Assembly (NCBI RefSeq): GCF_001677275.1
Contig: NZ_CP016177.1
Coordinates: forward strand, 620,001-684,000
DNA from: Vibrio breoganii
GTDB taxonomy: Bacteria > Pseudomonadota > Gammaproteobacteria > Enterobacterales > Vibrionaceae
Direction: 5' to 3'
Length of the DNA stretch: 64,000 nt
The first letter of the stretch is position 1. Each line of letters opens with the position of its first letter. The position numbers were made by a program, and so were the translations under genes. Below the pieces are notes generated by a model that saw only the letters and a list, made by a program, of their open reading frames with translations, had not been told where the DNA came from and searched no databases. Below are positions 57,445 through 64,000 of the stretch, piece by piece.

Positions 57445-57474
57445 AAAAATGCCAAGCGTAAGCTTGGCATTTTT
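57445..57474. terminator. Terminator between nqrM and uraA
   Basis: AAAAATGCCAAGC, loop GTAA, GCTTGGCATTTTT, followed by GTTTC. It serves two convergent genes. Confidence 0.9.
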
Positions 57475-57491
57475 GTTTCTATCTATTGGGA

Positions 57492-58748
57492 TTATTTTTG
57501 CTCTGGATTTTCTTCCATCTGAGCGCTATCCACAACATGCGACTCACCAAGGTCTCTTGGTAAAACAAGGTTCAGAAGAATCGCTACAATACCGCAAAGG
57601 CTGATGCCTTGCAGACTGAACTCACCCACACCAAACGCCATACCACCGATACCAAATACCAGTGTTACACCGACAATCACAAGGTTGCGTGAGTTGTGCA
57701 AATCTACACGGTTTTGGATAAGGGTGTTTAGACCTACTGTGGCAATAGAACCAAACAGCAACATCATAATACCGCCCATCACAGGCACAGGGATGGTTTG
57801 CAATATACCACCCAATTTACCCACTAGCGCCAGCACGATAGCGGTTATAGCCGCGTAGGTCATGATTTTAGGGTTGTAGGATTTGGTTAGCATTACTGCG
57901 CCTGTCACTTCACTATAGGTCGTGTTAGGTGGCGCGCCCATCATGCTTGCTGCCATTGTGGCAACGCCGTCACCGGCCATGGTGCGGTGTAATCCTGGTT
58001 TTTTCAGGTAGTCTTTACCTGTCACGTTAGAGATGGCCAGCATATCGCCAACGTGCTCTACCGCTGGGGCAATAGCTACTGGAATCATAAACAGGATGGC
58101 ATTGATGTTGAACTCGGGCGCTACAAAGTTAGGCAGTGCAAACCATGCGGCATTGGTCACTGGGCTAAAATCGACGATGCCAGCAAACAAACTCAAGGTA
58201 TAACCTACCGCAATCCCGCCAAAGATAGGCAGTAGCTTTAAGAAGCCTTTGGCAAATACGCTGATGATGATAGTAGTCAGTAGCGAGGCCAAAGAAATCC
58301 ACAAAGCGATTTGCCCATCGACTAATTGAATAGCACCATCTCCAGTTTTACCCAGCGCCATATTTACCGCAACAGGGGCAAGGCCTAGACCAATTACCAT
58401 GATCACAGGACCCACTACCACGGGTGGCAAAAGTCTATGAATGATGGCAACACCACGAACACGAATCAAGCCACCTAATGCTATATACACAACACCAGCA
58501 GCCATGAGTCCACCCATGGTGGCAGGAATACCCCAAGTTTGAACGCCGTAGAGAATCGGTGCAATAAAGGCAAAAGAGGACGCTAAAAAGATTGGCACCG
58601 AGCGTTTAGTGATTAATTGGAACAGAAGGGTACCGACACCAGCACCAAACAGTGCCACGTTCGGATCTAGTCCCGTTAATAAAGGAACAAGAACAAGAGC
58701 ACCAAACGCAACGAATAGCATCTGCATACCCTGTAAAATAGAAGTCAT
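57492..58748 (-). CDS. uraA: Uracil/xanthine permease (NCS2 family), UraA-like
   Basis: A 418-residue membrane protein with about 14 helices of the nucleobase:cation symporter-2 family. The first helices (FVAFGALVLVPLLTGLDPNV), the VGPVIMVIGLGLAPVAV segment and the VEHVGDMLAISNVTGKDYLK motif with its conserved glutamate are typical. GLHRTMAGDGVATMAASMMG and NTTYSEVTGAVMLT are further hallmarks. The closest named type by eye is UraA (uracil), but a xanthine specificity is not excluded. Confidence 0.88.
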   Translation of the reverse strand: MTSILQGMQMLFVAFGALVLVPLLTGLDPNVALFGAGVGTLLFQLITKRSVPIFLASSFAFIAPILYGVQTWGIPATMGGLMAAGVVYIALGGLIRVRGVAIIHRLLPPVVVGPVIMVIGLGLAPVAVNMALGKTGDGAIQLVDGQIALWISLASLLTTIIISVFAKGFLKLLPIFGGIAVGYTLSLFAGIVDFSPVTNAAWFALPNFVAPEFNINAILFMIPVAIAPAVEHVGDMLAISNVTGKDYLKKPGLHRTMAGDGVATMAASMMGAPPNTTYSEVTGAVMLTKSYNPKIMTYAAITAIVLALVGKLGGILQTIPVPVMGGIMMLLFGSIATVGLNTLIQNRVDLHNSRNLVIVGVTLVFGIGGMAFGVGEFSLQGISLCGIVAILLNLVLPRDLGESHVVDSAQMEENPEQK

Positions 58749-58863
58749 GATTTTCTTTCTCCATTTTTTGGAAAATCGACAAATACTAGCATCTACCTAT
58801 TGGATGTGATGTTTATTAGATCAATTTTTAATTGATTGAACAGATAAGGTAAGCAAATAGTTT

Positions 58864-58891
58864 TTGAACAGGGCAAAGAGTAGGTTAAAAT
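58864..58891 (+). promoter_or_regulatory. Predicted dinB promoter
   Basis: TTGAAC (58864-58869), a 16-base spacer, then TAAAAT (58886-58891) resembles a sigma-70 promoter. Transcription would start close to the ATG at 58898. Confidence 0.5.
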
Positions 58892-58893
58892 GA

Positions 58894-58909
58894 CTGTATG
58901 CCTAAACAG
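58894..58909. promoter_or_regulatory. LexA box overlapping the dinB start codon
   Basis: CTGTATGCCTAAACAG fits CTG-N10-CAG exactly at both ends. The ATG of dinB lies inside it (58898). LexA bound here would cover the start of transcription and translation. Confidence 0.7.
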
Positions 58910-59995
58910 TACTCTAATGATTTGCCACAACGAAAGATCATCCATATTGATATGGATTGTTTTTTCGCAGCGGTAGAAATGCGTGACTTTCCCGAGTATC
59001 GAAATCGTCCACTCGCAGTGGGCGGAAGTGAAACACAGCGGGGCGTATTGAGCACCTGCAATTATGAGGCTCGCCGATTTGGTATCCACTCTGCTATGCC
59101 TACCGCGCAGGCGAAAAAATTGTGTCCTAATTTATTGGTAGTACCTGGCCGCATGCAGGTGTACAAAGAGGTTTCAGCACAAATTAGAGCTATCTTTGCT
59201 CGCTATACGCCTATCATAGAACCATTGTCGTTGGATGAAGCCTATCTGGATGTCACGGATAGCTCATCATGCAATGGGTCTGCCACCTTGATTGCTCAGT
59301 CTATCCGGCGCGATATCGAATCAGAGCTTAATCTAACCGCGTCAGCCGGGATTGCTCCTATCAAGTTTTTGGCTAAGGTGGCATCGGATTTGAACAAGCC
59401 TAATGGGCAGTATGTGATACCGCCCAATCAAGTTCAGGAGTTCATTGACAGTATGCCTCTGCAAAAGATACCGGGAGTAGGCAAGGTTGCATTGCAAAGA
59501 CTGCATCGTACGGGTCTCTATCTTGGTGAGGATGTGCGTAAAGCTAACTATCGCGATCTGTTAGTCCGACACGGCCGATTGGGCGCCTCGCTTTGGAAGC
59601 GTTGCCATGGTGTCGACAATCGCAGTGTGCAGGTTTCTAGAGAGCGCAAGTCAGTGGGCGTCGAGCGAACCTTTACTAAAAACATCGAGACCCTTGGGCA
59701 GTGTTGGGAGGTGATAGAGCAACGACTTTATCCCGAGCTACAACGTCGCTTAGACAAGGTGGGTGGAGAGCACGTACGTCCCATTACCAAGCAGGGCATT
59801 AAGGTTAAATTTGCTGACTTTCAACTGACAACCATTGAAACCGGTTCCAATAAGTTGAACTTAGCGGCCTTTTATCCTTTGCTAGAAGAAGTCTTATTGC
59901 GTCAACAAGGTCGTGAGATTCGCTTGTTGGGCTTGAGTGTCATGTTGCAGCCAGAAGCTCAAGCGAAGCAGTTAAGCTTATTGGATAACGAATAA
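58898..59995 (+). CDS. dinB: DNA polymerase IV (DinB, Y family)
   Basis: A 365-residue error-prone translesion polymerase. The catalytic carboxylates are in IHIDMDCFFAAVEMRD and PLSLDEAYLDVTDSS. LTASAGIAPIKFLAKVASDL and the helix-hairpin-helix KIPGVGKVALQRLHRTG follow, then the little-finger domain with RKSVGVERTF. The start at 58898 is the only ATG near the family N-terminus. It has no good ribosome-binding site and sits next to the predicted transcription start, so the mRNA may be nearly leaderless. SOS control is expected from the LexA box. Confidence 0.94.
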   Translation: MPKQYSNDLPQRKIIHIDMDCFFAAVEMRDFPEYRNRPLAVGGSETQRGVLSTCNYEARRFGIHSAMPTAQAKKLCPNLLVVPGRMQVYKEVSAQIRAIFARYTPIIEPLSLDEAYLDVTDSSSCNGSATLIAQSIRRDIESELNLTASAGIAPIKFLAKVASDLNKPNGQYVIPPNQVQEFIDSMPLQKIPGVGKVALQRLHRTGLYLGEDVRKANYRDLLVRHGRLGASLWKRCHGVDNRSVQVSRERKSVGVERTFTKNIETLGQCWEVIEQRLYPELQRRLDKVGGEHVRPITKQGIKVKFADFQLTTIETGSNKLNLAAFYPLLEEVLLRQQGREIRLLGLSVMLQPEAQAKQLSLLDNE

Positions 59996-60039
59996 TTTGG
60001 CTGTAGAGTAGTCGGATATCATTTAACAAGGAATTATCA

Positions 60040-60810
60040 ATGATAAAGCGCATTACCTCGAGTATTTTAGTCGGGTCACTACTGGTTGCTCCGGCACTTC
60101 AAGCGCAGGCGCTAGCGGACTATGAGTCTTGTAATGTCGATTTGAACAACGAGCTGCACCTAGATGGAAAAGAGGTAGAGATCATCGACCGTGAGGGTCA
60201 CAGAGCGGTATTTGAAGCGAAAGGCCTCGTTATTGATGGTGAATCTATTCCTTTGAGTAAAGAGCAGCAGAAGCTACTTGACCACTACAGAGTGCAATTG
60301 AACAGCGATATCCCCAAAGCTCGTGAAGTGGCACTGTCGGGTGTGGATCTGGCGAATGAGGTGCTTGATGATGTATCGGCTAAGTTCAACGACACCGATG
60401 CGTTTGATAATGTGCGTCAAGCCATCGATGATTTTTACGCAAAACTAGAGCAGCGCTATTATCAAGACGGAGAATGGGTGTTAAAGCCTAATGCCTTCGG
60501 CAATATGTTCGATAATTGGCAGCAAGATTTTGCCGATGCTCGCGAGGTTTTCAATAGTGAGTTTTTTGCCAGTGCCTTTTCGGTATTGCAGGAAAAGCTG
60601 GCATCAGAAGACGGAATCAATTTTACAGAGCTTCAGAAACAGCTCAACGATCTCAAGGTTTCAGTAGAGAAAAAACTCCAACAACACTCTTCAGAAATTT
60701 CGGAGAAAGCCCAAGATTACTGTGATTCAATGGGTAAATTAGCCGAAGAAGAGCAGTCTTTGATTAAAACTATCCCGGAATTGGAAAATTATCAGCTGTT
60801 CAATATTTGA
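60040..60810 (+). CDS. yggN: DUF2884 periplasmic protein (YggN family)
   Basis: A 256-residue protein with a signal peptide (SILVGSLLVAPALQAQALA). The mature protein reads CNVDLNNELHLDGKEVEI and has a long helical, charged C-terminal half that looks coiled-coil. This is the DUF2884/YggN family, of unknown function. An AAGGAATT ribosome-binding site lies upstream. It follows dinB by 44 bases and could share its transcript. Confidence 0.85.
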   Translation: MIKRITSSILVGSLLVAPALQAQALADYESCNVDLNNELHLDGKEVEIIDREGHRAVFEAKGLVIDGESIPLSKEQQKLLDHYRVQLNSDIPKAREVALSGVDLANEVLDDVSAKFNDTDAFDNVRQAIDDFYAKLEQRYYQDGEWVLKPNAFGNMFDNWQQDFADAREVFNSEFFASAFSVLQEKLASEDGINFTELQKQLNDLKVSVEKKLQQHSSEISEKAQDYCDSMGKLAEEEQSLIKTIPELENYQLFNI

Positions 60811-61093
60811 GCTATATTTTAGTGGTTTCAGTGACTTGTAAGTTTTGTTACTTTTAACTAAGTAAATATCTGCAGATAAACTCAGAAAAACGTTTACAAA
60901 GCTTTAAACTGCTGTAGCATATGACTCGCTTCGTAAGACAAAGTTGTTAGAAAAATTAAGCAAAAGCAAGTTTCAAATTTTATTGTAAAAAGTAAAGTAG
61001 TGTTTTCTGTTTTTCCCTTAACTTAATGGCTAAAGTTTGCGAAGTCGTCACATTGGTGACATACGATTAATCTTAAATACTAAGGGACATAAC
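60811..61093 (+). promoter_or_regulatory. Long leader of the cold-shock gene
   Basis: These 283 bases precede the cold-shock gene. They are A+T-rich and hold an AAGGGA ribosome-binding site at 61082-61087. Long 5' untranslated leaders are common in cspA-type genes, where mRNA structure responds to temperature. I did not recognise a classic cold-box. Confidence 0.45.
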
Positions 61094-61303
61094 ATGTCAA
61101 AGACTACTGGTACAGTAAAATGGTTTAACGAAGAGAAAGGCTTCGGTTTCATTTCTCAAGACAACGGCGGCGCTGACGTATTCGTTCACTTCCGTGCTAT
61201 CGTTTCTGAAGGCTTCAAAACTCTTTCTGAAGGCCAAAAAGTATCTTTCGAAGTTGAGCAAGGTCAAAAAGGCCCTCAAGCTTCAAACGTTACTACTATC
61301 TAA
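61094..61303 (+). CDS. Cold-shock protein, CspA family
   Basis: A 69-residue single cold-shock domain, [20 protein letters not shown] with the RNA-binding motifs KGFGFI and DVFVHF. These proteins bind single-stranded RNA and DNA and act as RNA chaperones. The frame is open back to 61037, but the ATG at 61094 with AAGGGA upstream gives the standard protein. Which paralogue (CspA, CspE and so on) it is cannot be decided here. Confidence 0.94.
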   Translation: MSKTTGTVKWFNEEKGFGFISQDNGGADVFVHFRAIVSEGFKTLSEGQKVSFEVEQGQKGPQASNVTTI

Positions 61304-61327
61304 TTTTAATTAGATTAAAAGTTTCTG

Positions 61328-61359
61328 AAAAGCCCGCTGTTTACAGCGGGCTTTTTTTT
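61328..61359 (+). terminator. Terminator of the cold-shock gene
   Basis: AAAAGCCCGCTGT, loop TT, ACAGCGGGCTTTT, then TTTTG. Confidence 0.92.
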
Positions 61360-61544
61360 GTCTTAAATTTACTGCAACCCTCCACGCTTCCCTCTCTTCT
61401 CAAAGCACGATAGAAACTCTAATTGATATCTAGAGTATTAACGATCATATCGACTTCAAACGGCTTGTAAGGAAAATAAACGCTCTATAGGCATGAGCGT
61501 TCACTAGAGGACTTATAGTGGTATTGGCGAGCTAGAGATAAAAT

Positions 61545-61570
61545 AAAGGTAGCCAATCTCAGCTACCTTT
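61545..61570 (-). terminator. Terminator after the DUF4250 gene
   Basis: AAAGGTAGC / GCTACCTTT with an eight-base loop, followed on the minus strand by ATTTTATC. Confidence 0.7.
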
Positions 61571-61595
61571 TTAAGAATTTGATGGGGAAGGGGGC

Positions 61596-61787
61596 TTATC
61601 TAAATTGCTTTGCTTCAGGTAGCCACTCGAAGCCGCCCGTTGCCAATTTCTCTATGAGCTGCTGTTTATCGATCTCAAAGGTTTTCACTAGCGCATCTAG
61701 GTCGCCATTGAAGTCGTCACGCAGTTTCATATTGATGATGCTCATTAGCATCACAACATCCATTGTTTGATAGTTGGCGAGATTCAT
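61596..61787 (-). CDS. DUF4250-family small protein
   Basis: A 63-residue protein reading NLANYQTMDVVMLMSIINMK, then a GDLDALV segment and ending FEWLPEAKQFR. It matches my memory of the DUF4250 family, common in vibrios and of unknown function. It lies three bases after the upstream small gene in the same direction, so they form one operon. Confidence 0.85.
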   Translation of the reverse strand: MNLANYQTMDVVMLMSIINMKLRDDFNGDLDALVKTFEIDKQQLIEKLATGGFEWLPEAKQFR

Positions 61788-61790
61788 GAG

Positions 61791-61994
61791 TTAGTCCTCG
61801 AAATCTGAGATCAACAGGTTTGCAGCGGCGAAAGCTGCGCGGTCACGGGTTTCTTTAGGCAGGCTAGTGTCCGCAGCTACATCATTGAGTGTTTTTAGTG
61901 CACAAGTAATAGCTTGTGGGATGTAGCCTTGGTCACCACTGCCAATTTGGGCATAGAGTTCGCGAACGAGGTCACAGCAATCGTAAATTTTCAT
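61791..61994 (-). CDS. yaeP: YaeP-family (UPF0253) small protein
   Basis: A 67-residue protein: [20 protein letters not shown], then an alanine-rich end [13 protein letters not shown]. It agrees with E. coli YaeP in length and in the spacing of conserved residues. The function is unknown. It is near proS, as in E. coli. A TTGGAGAAAC ribosome-binding site lies upstream on the minus strand. Confidence 0.87.
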   Translation of the reverse strand: MKIYDCCDLVRELYAQIGSGDQGYIPQAITCALKTLNDVAADTSLPKETRDRAAFAAANLLISDFED

Positions 61995-62015
61995 TATGTT
62001 TCTCCAAAAATGAAT

Positions 62016-62035
62016 AAGGCAGCCGAGGCTGCCTT
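62016..62035 (-). terminator. Terminator of proS
   Basis: AAGGCAGCC, loop GA, GGCTGCCTT. On the minus strand it is followed by ATTCATTTTTGG. A second hairpin TTCCCCTT / AAGGGGAA lies nearer to the proS stop (62051-62072). Confidence 0.75.
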
Positions 62036-62087
62036 TATTAGAATCTGTTTTTCCCCTTCCTAGAAAGGGGAATCAAAGCGTAAAGGC

Positions 62088-63803
62088 TTACTTAATCAGA
62101 CCTTGAAGGTGCGCAACAATGTTGTCCATCTCTACCGGTACTTTCTCACCGTCACGACGGCTCTTGTACTCAAAGTGGCCATTGTCCATGCTACGGTCAC
62201 CAATAACCACAGTATGAGGAATACCGACAAGCTCGATATCCTTGAACATTACGCCTGGGCGCTCTTTACGGTCATCAAATAGCACTTCGATGCCCTGAGC
62301 CGTTAGGTCAGCGTATAGCTTCTCTGCTGCTTCTTTAACTCGCTCAGATTTGTGCATGTTCATTGGAACAATAGCGACTTGGAAAGGTGCAATTGCTTCA
62401 GGCCAGATGATGCCGTTGTCATCGTGGTTTTGCTCAATCGCTGAAGCAACAACACGAGATACACCGATACCGTAACAACCCATCTCTAGGATTGTGCTCT
62501 TACCATCAGGACCAAGCACGCTGCAGTTCATCTTATCTGTGTAGGTTGAACCGAGTTGGAAGATATGACCCACTTCGATACCACGCTTAAGGTGAAGTAC
62601 GCCATTGCCACATGGGCTTGGATCGCCTTCTACTACGTTACGCAGGTCTTCAACTTGACCAAGTTCAACGTCACGACCCCAGTTGATGCCAAAGAAGTGC
62701 TTGTCATCGATGTTTGCACCCGCACCAAAGTCGCTCATTGCAGCAGCGCTACGGTCAACAATGAATGGCAATTTCAGGTTCACTGGGCCAAGAGAGCCAG
62801 GGCCTGCACCAATGATTGCACGGATTTCTTCTTCCGTTGCCATTTCTAGTGGAGACGCTACTTGAGTCAGGTTTTCTGCCTTCACTTCGTTTAGCTCGTG
62901 GTCACCACGAATGATAAGGCCAACGAGCTCAGCATCCACTTCTTCAGAAGCCTTAACAAACAGAGTCTTAACCGTTTTCTCGATTGGTAGCTCAAATTGC
63001 TCAACGAGTTCTGCGATAGTTTTCGCGTTTGGCGTATCAACTTGCGTCATCTCTTGAGTTGGAGCTGCCAGTTCACCTGTTGGTGCTAGCGCTTCTGCTT
63101 TCTCGATGTTTGCGGCATAGTCAGATTCGCTAGAGAAGGCGATTAAGTCTTCACCGCTTTCTGCAAGTACGTGGAACTCGTGAGAGTTACTGCCACCAAT
63201 AGCGCCTGTATCAGCAAGTACCGGACGGTAATCAAGGCCCATACGGTCGAATGCTTTACAGTAAGCTTCATGCATCGCTTCGTAAGACTTTTCTAGGCCC
63301 GCTTTATCGATATCAAAGCTGTAAGCGTCCATCATACTGAATTCACGTGCGCGCATTACGCCAAAGCGAGGACGTCGCTCATCACGGAATTTCGTTTGGA
63401 TCTGATATAGGTTCAGCGGAAGTTGTTTGTAAGAACTTACTTCGTTACGAACGATGCTAGTAATCACTTCTTCGGCTGTTGGGCTTAGGACAAATGGACG
63501 GCTATGGCGATCAGTAAAGCGTAAAAGCTCTGGTCCCATTGTTTCAGAACGGCCTGTCTCTTCCCAAAGTTCGAACGGTTGAACAACGGGCATTAAAGTC
63601 TCAACAGCACCTGCATTGTCGATTTCTTCACGAACAATGTTTTCCACTTTACGCAATACACGTAAACCTGTGGGTAGCCAAGTGTATAGGCCTGAGGCAA
63701 GTTTACGAATCATACCTGCACGAAGCATTAGCTGGTGGCTAATTACTTCTGCGTCGTTTGGCGTTTCTTTCAATGTAGAAACTAGGTATTTACTGGTACG
63801 CAT
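62088..63803 (-). CDS. proS: Prolyl-tRNA synthetase
   Basis: A 571-residue class II aminoacyl-tRNA synthetase of the bacterial type. Motif regions include [40 protein letters not shown] (motif 2), and motif 3 in [20 protein letters not shown]. The INS editing domain lies between (about residues 235-390). The anticodon-binding domain ends the protein. It charges tRNA-Pro. The length is normal. Confidence 0.97.
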   Translation of the reverse strand: MRTSKYLVSTLKETPNDAEVISHQLMLRAGMIRKLASGLYTWLPTGLRVLRKVENIVREEIDNAGAVETLMPVVQPFELWEETGRSETMGPELLRFTDRHSRPFVLSPTAEEVITSIVRNEVSSYKQLPLNLYQIQTKFRDERRPRFGVMRAREFSMMDAYSFDIDKAGLEKSYEAMHEAYCKAFDRMGLDYRPVLADTGAIGGSNSHEFHVLAESGEDLIAFSSESDYAANIEKAEALAPTGELAAPTQEMTQVDTPNAKTIAELVEQFELPIEKTVKTLFVKASEEVDAELVGLIIRGDHELNEVKAENLTQVASPLEMATEEEIRAIIGAGPGSLGPVNLKLPFIVDRSAAAMSDFGAGANIDDKHFFGINWGRDVELGQVEDLRNVVEGDPSPCGNGVLHLKRGIEVGHIFQLGSTYTDKMNCSVLGPDGKSTILEMGCYGIGVSRVVASAIEQNHDDNGIIWPEAIAPFQVAIVPMNMHKSERVKEAAEKLYADLTAQGIEVLFDDRKERPGVMFKDIELVGIPHTVVIGDRSMDNGHFEYKSRRDGEKVPVEMDNIVAHLQGLIK

Positions 63804-63885
63804 TGATGCTTTCCGTTGTATATGTATATAGAGGGAAGGGTTTATAACCCTAAAAAATAGCTCCCTATAATACCAGTGTATTGCC

Positions 63886-64000
63886 TTATGCTAAAGGGGC
63901 AATATCAACCACTTGAATGCCGTCGTCATTGGCTGAAAAACGGACATTCCATTCAAATAAATGTACGGCATACACCTTAGAGTCTGGCTTGCCTTTCTTA
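63886..64000 (-). CDS. C-terminal end of a gene, probably trmO (tRNA m6t6A37 methyltransferase)
   Basis: The window ends inside a reading frame on the minus strand whose last residues read [20 protein letters not shown] and [17 protein letters not shown]. The YxxxLFxxNVRF pattern suggests the end of the TsaA/TrmO family, and trmO adjoins proS in E. coli. Only 38 codons are visible, so the call is tentative. Confidence 0.5.
   Translation of the reverse strand, partial: KKGKPDSKVYAVHLFEWNVRFSANDDGIQVVDIAPLA

Overview
The window is chromosomal DNA of a gammaproteobacterium, very probably a Vibrio. The evidence is a complete nqrABCDEF operon with apbE and nqrM, an OmpK-type porin, the recC-recB-recD / argA / mltA / tcdA / csdE-csdA order, bolA next to rlmG, and short intergenic repeats typical of vibrios. 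The species cannot be named from sequence alone. No tRNA, rRNA, prophage, CRISPR array or integron was seen.

Layout: (1) 1-3126, the 3' end of a Tad (Flp pilus) cluster: end of cpaF, then tadB, tadC, tadD. (2) 3.2-17.1 kb, a galactoside-utilisation island: lacZ, an MsmK/MalK-type ABC ATPase and a GH36 alpha-galactosidase in one run; a MATE exporter facing the other way; galM; two ABC sugar permeases and a binding protein; a GalR/LacI-type repressor. Similar palindromes lie in front of lacZ and of the repressor gene, so the repressor probably controls the locus. (3) 17.3-22.5 kb: a dicarboxylate/glutamate symporter, dapD, yebG with a LexA box, and a divergent LysR / TDT-transporter pair. (4) 22.5-40.2 kb: recC, recB, recD, argA (double ARG box), mltA, tcdA, csdE, csdA, yajL, panE, ompK. 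(5) 40.4-45.2 kb, a patchy accessory stretch: a Lon-N-domain protein, a frameshifted IS1182-type transposase remnant, a two-FAS1-domain lipoprotein, a broken DUF4397 gene, and an ECF sigma / ChrR-type anti-sigma pair. (6) 45.2-49.8 kb: ampG, a small MITE, ppiA, yajG, rlmG, bolA. (7) 50.0-57.5 kb: the Na+-NQR operon, a heptamer repeat tract, apbE and nqrM. (8) 57.5-64 kb: uraA, dinB, yggN, a cold-shock gene, two small conserved genes, proS and the end of a gene that is probably trmO.

How the genes work together: the sugar island can import alpha- and beta-galactosides through one ABC transporter whose ATPase is encoded apart from its permeases. LacZ and the alpha-galactosidase release galactose and GalM converts its anomers; galK and galT are not here. 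ApbE attaches FMN to NqrB and NqrC (the SGAT threonines are visible) and NqrM helps assemble the iron site. The ECF sigma / ChrR pair follows a FAS1 lipoprotein whose upstream region carries a plausible ECF promoter, which suggests an oxidative- or singlet-oxygen-type stress module that is now partly decayed.

The least ordinary features are regulatory and repetitive. Two near-identical inverted ~160-bp MITE-like elements are present, one of which supplies a false upstream ATG to recC. A second MITE family has 19-bp ends. (G/C)AAGCTA heptamer DNA occurs at several loci and has been absorbed into the end of csdE. A LexA box sits across the dinB start codon. The nqr leader carries a hairpin bounded by direct repeats. 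I found no convincing wholly new multigene system.
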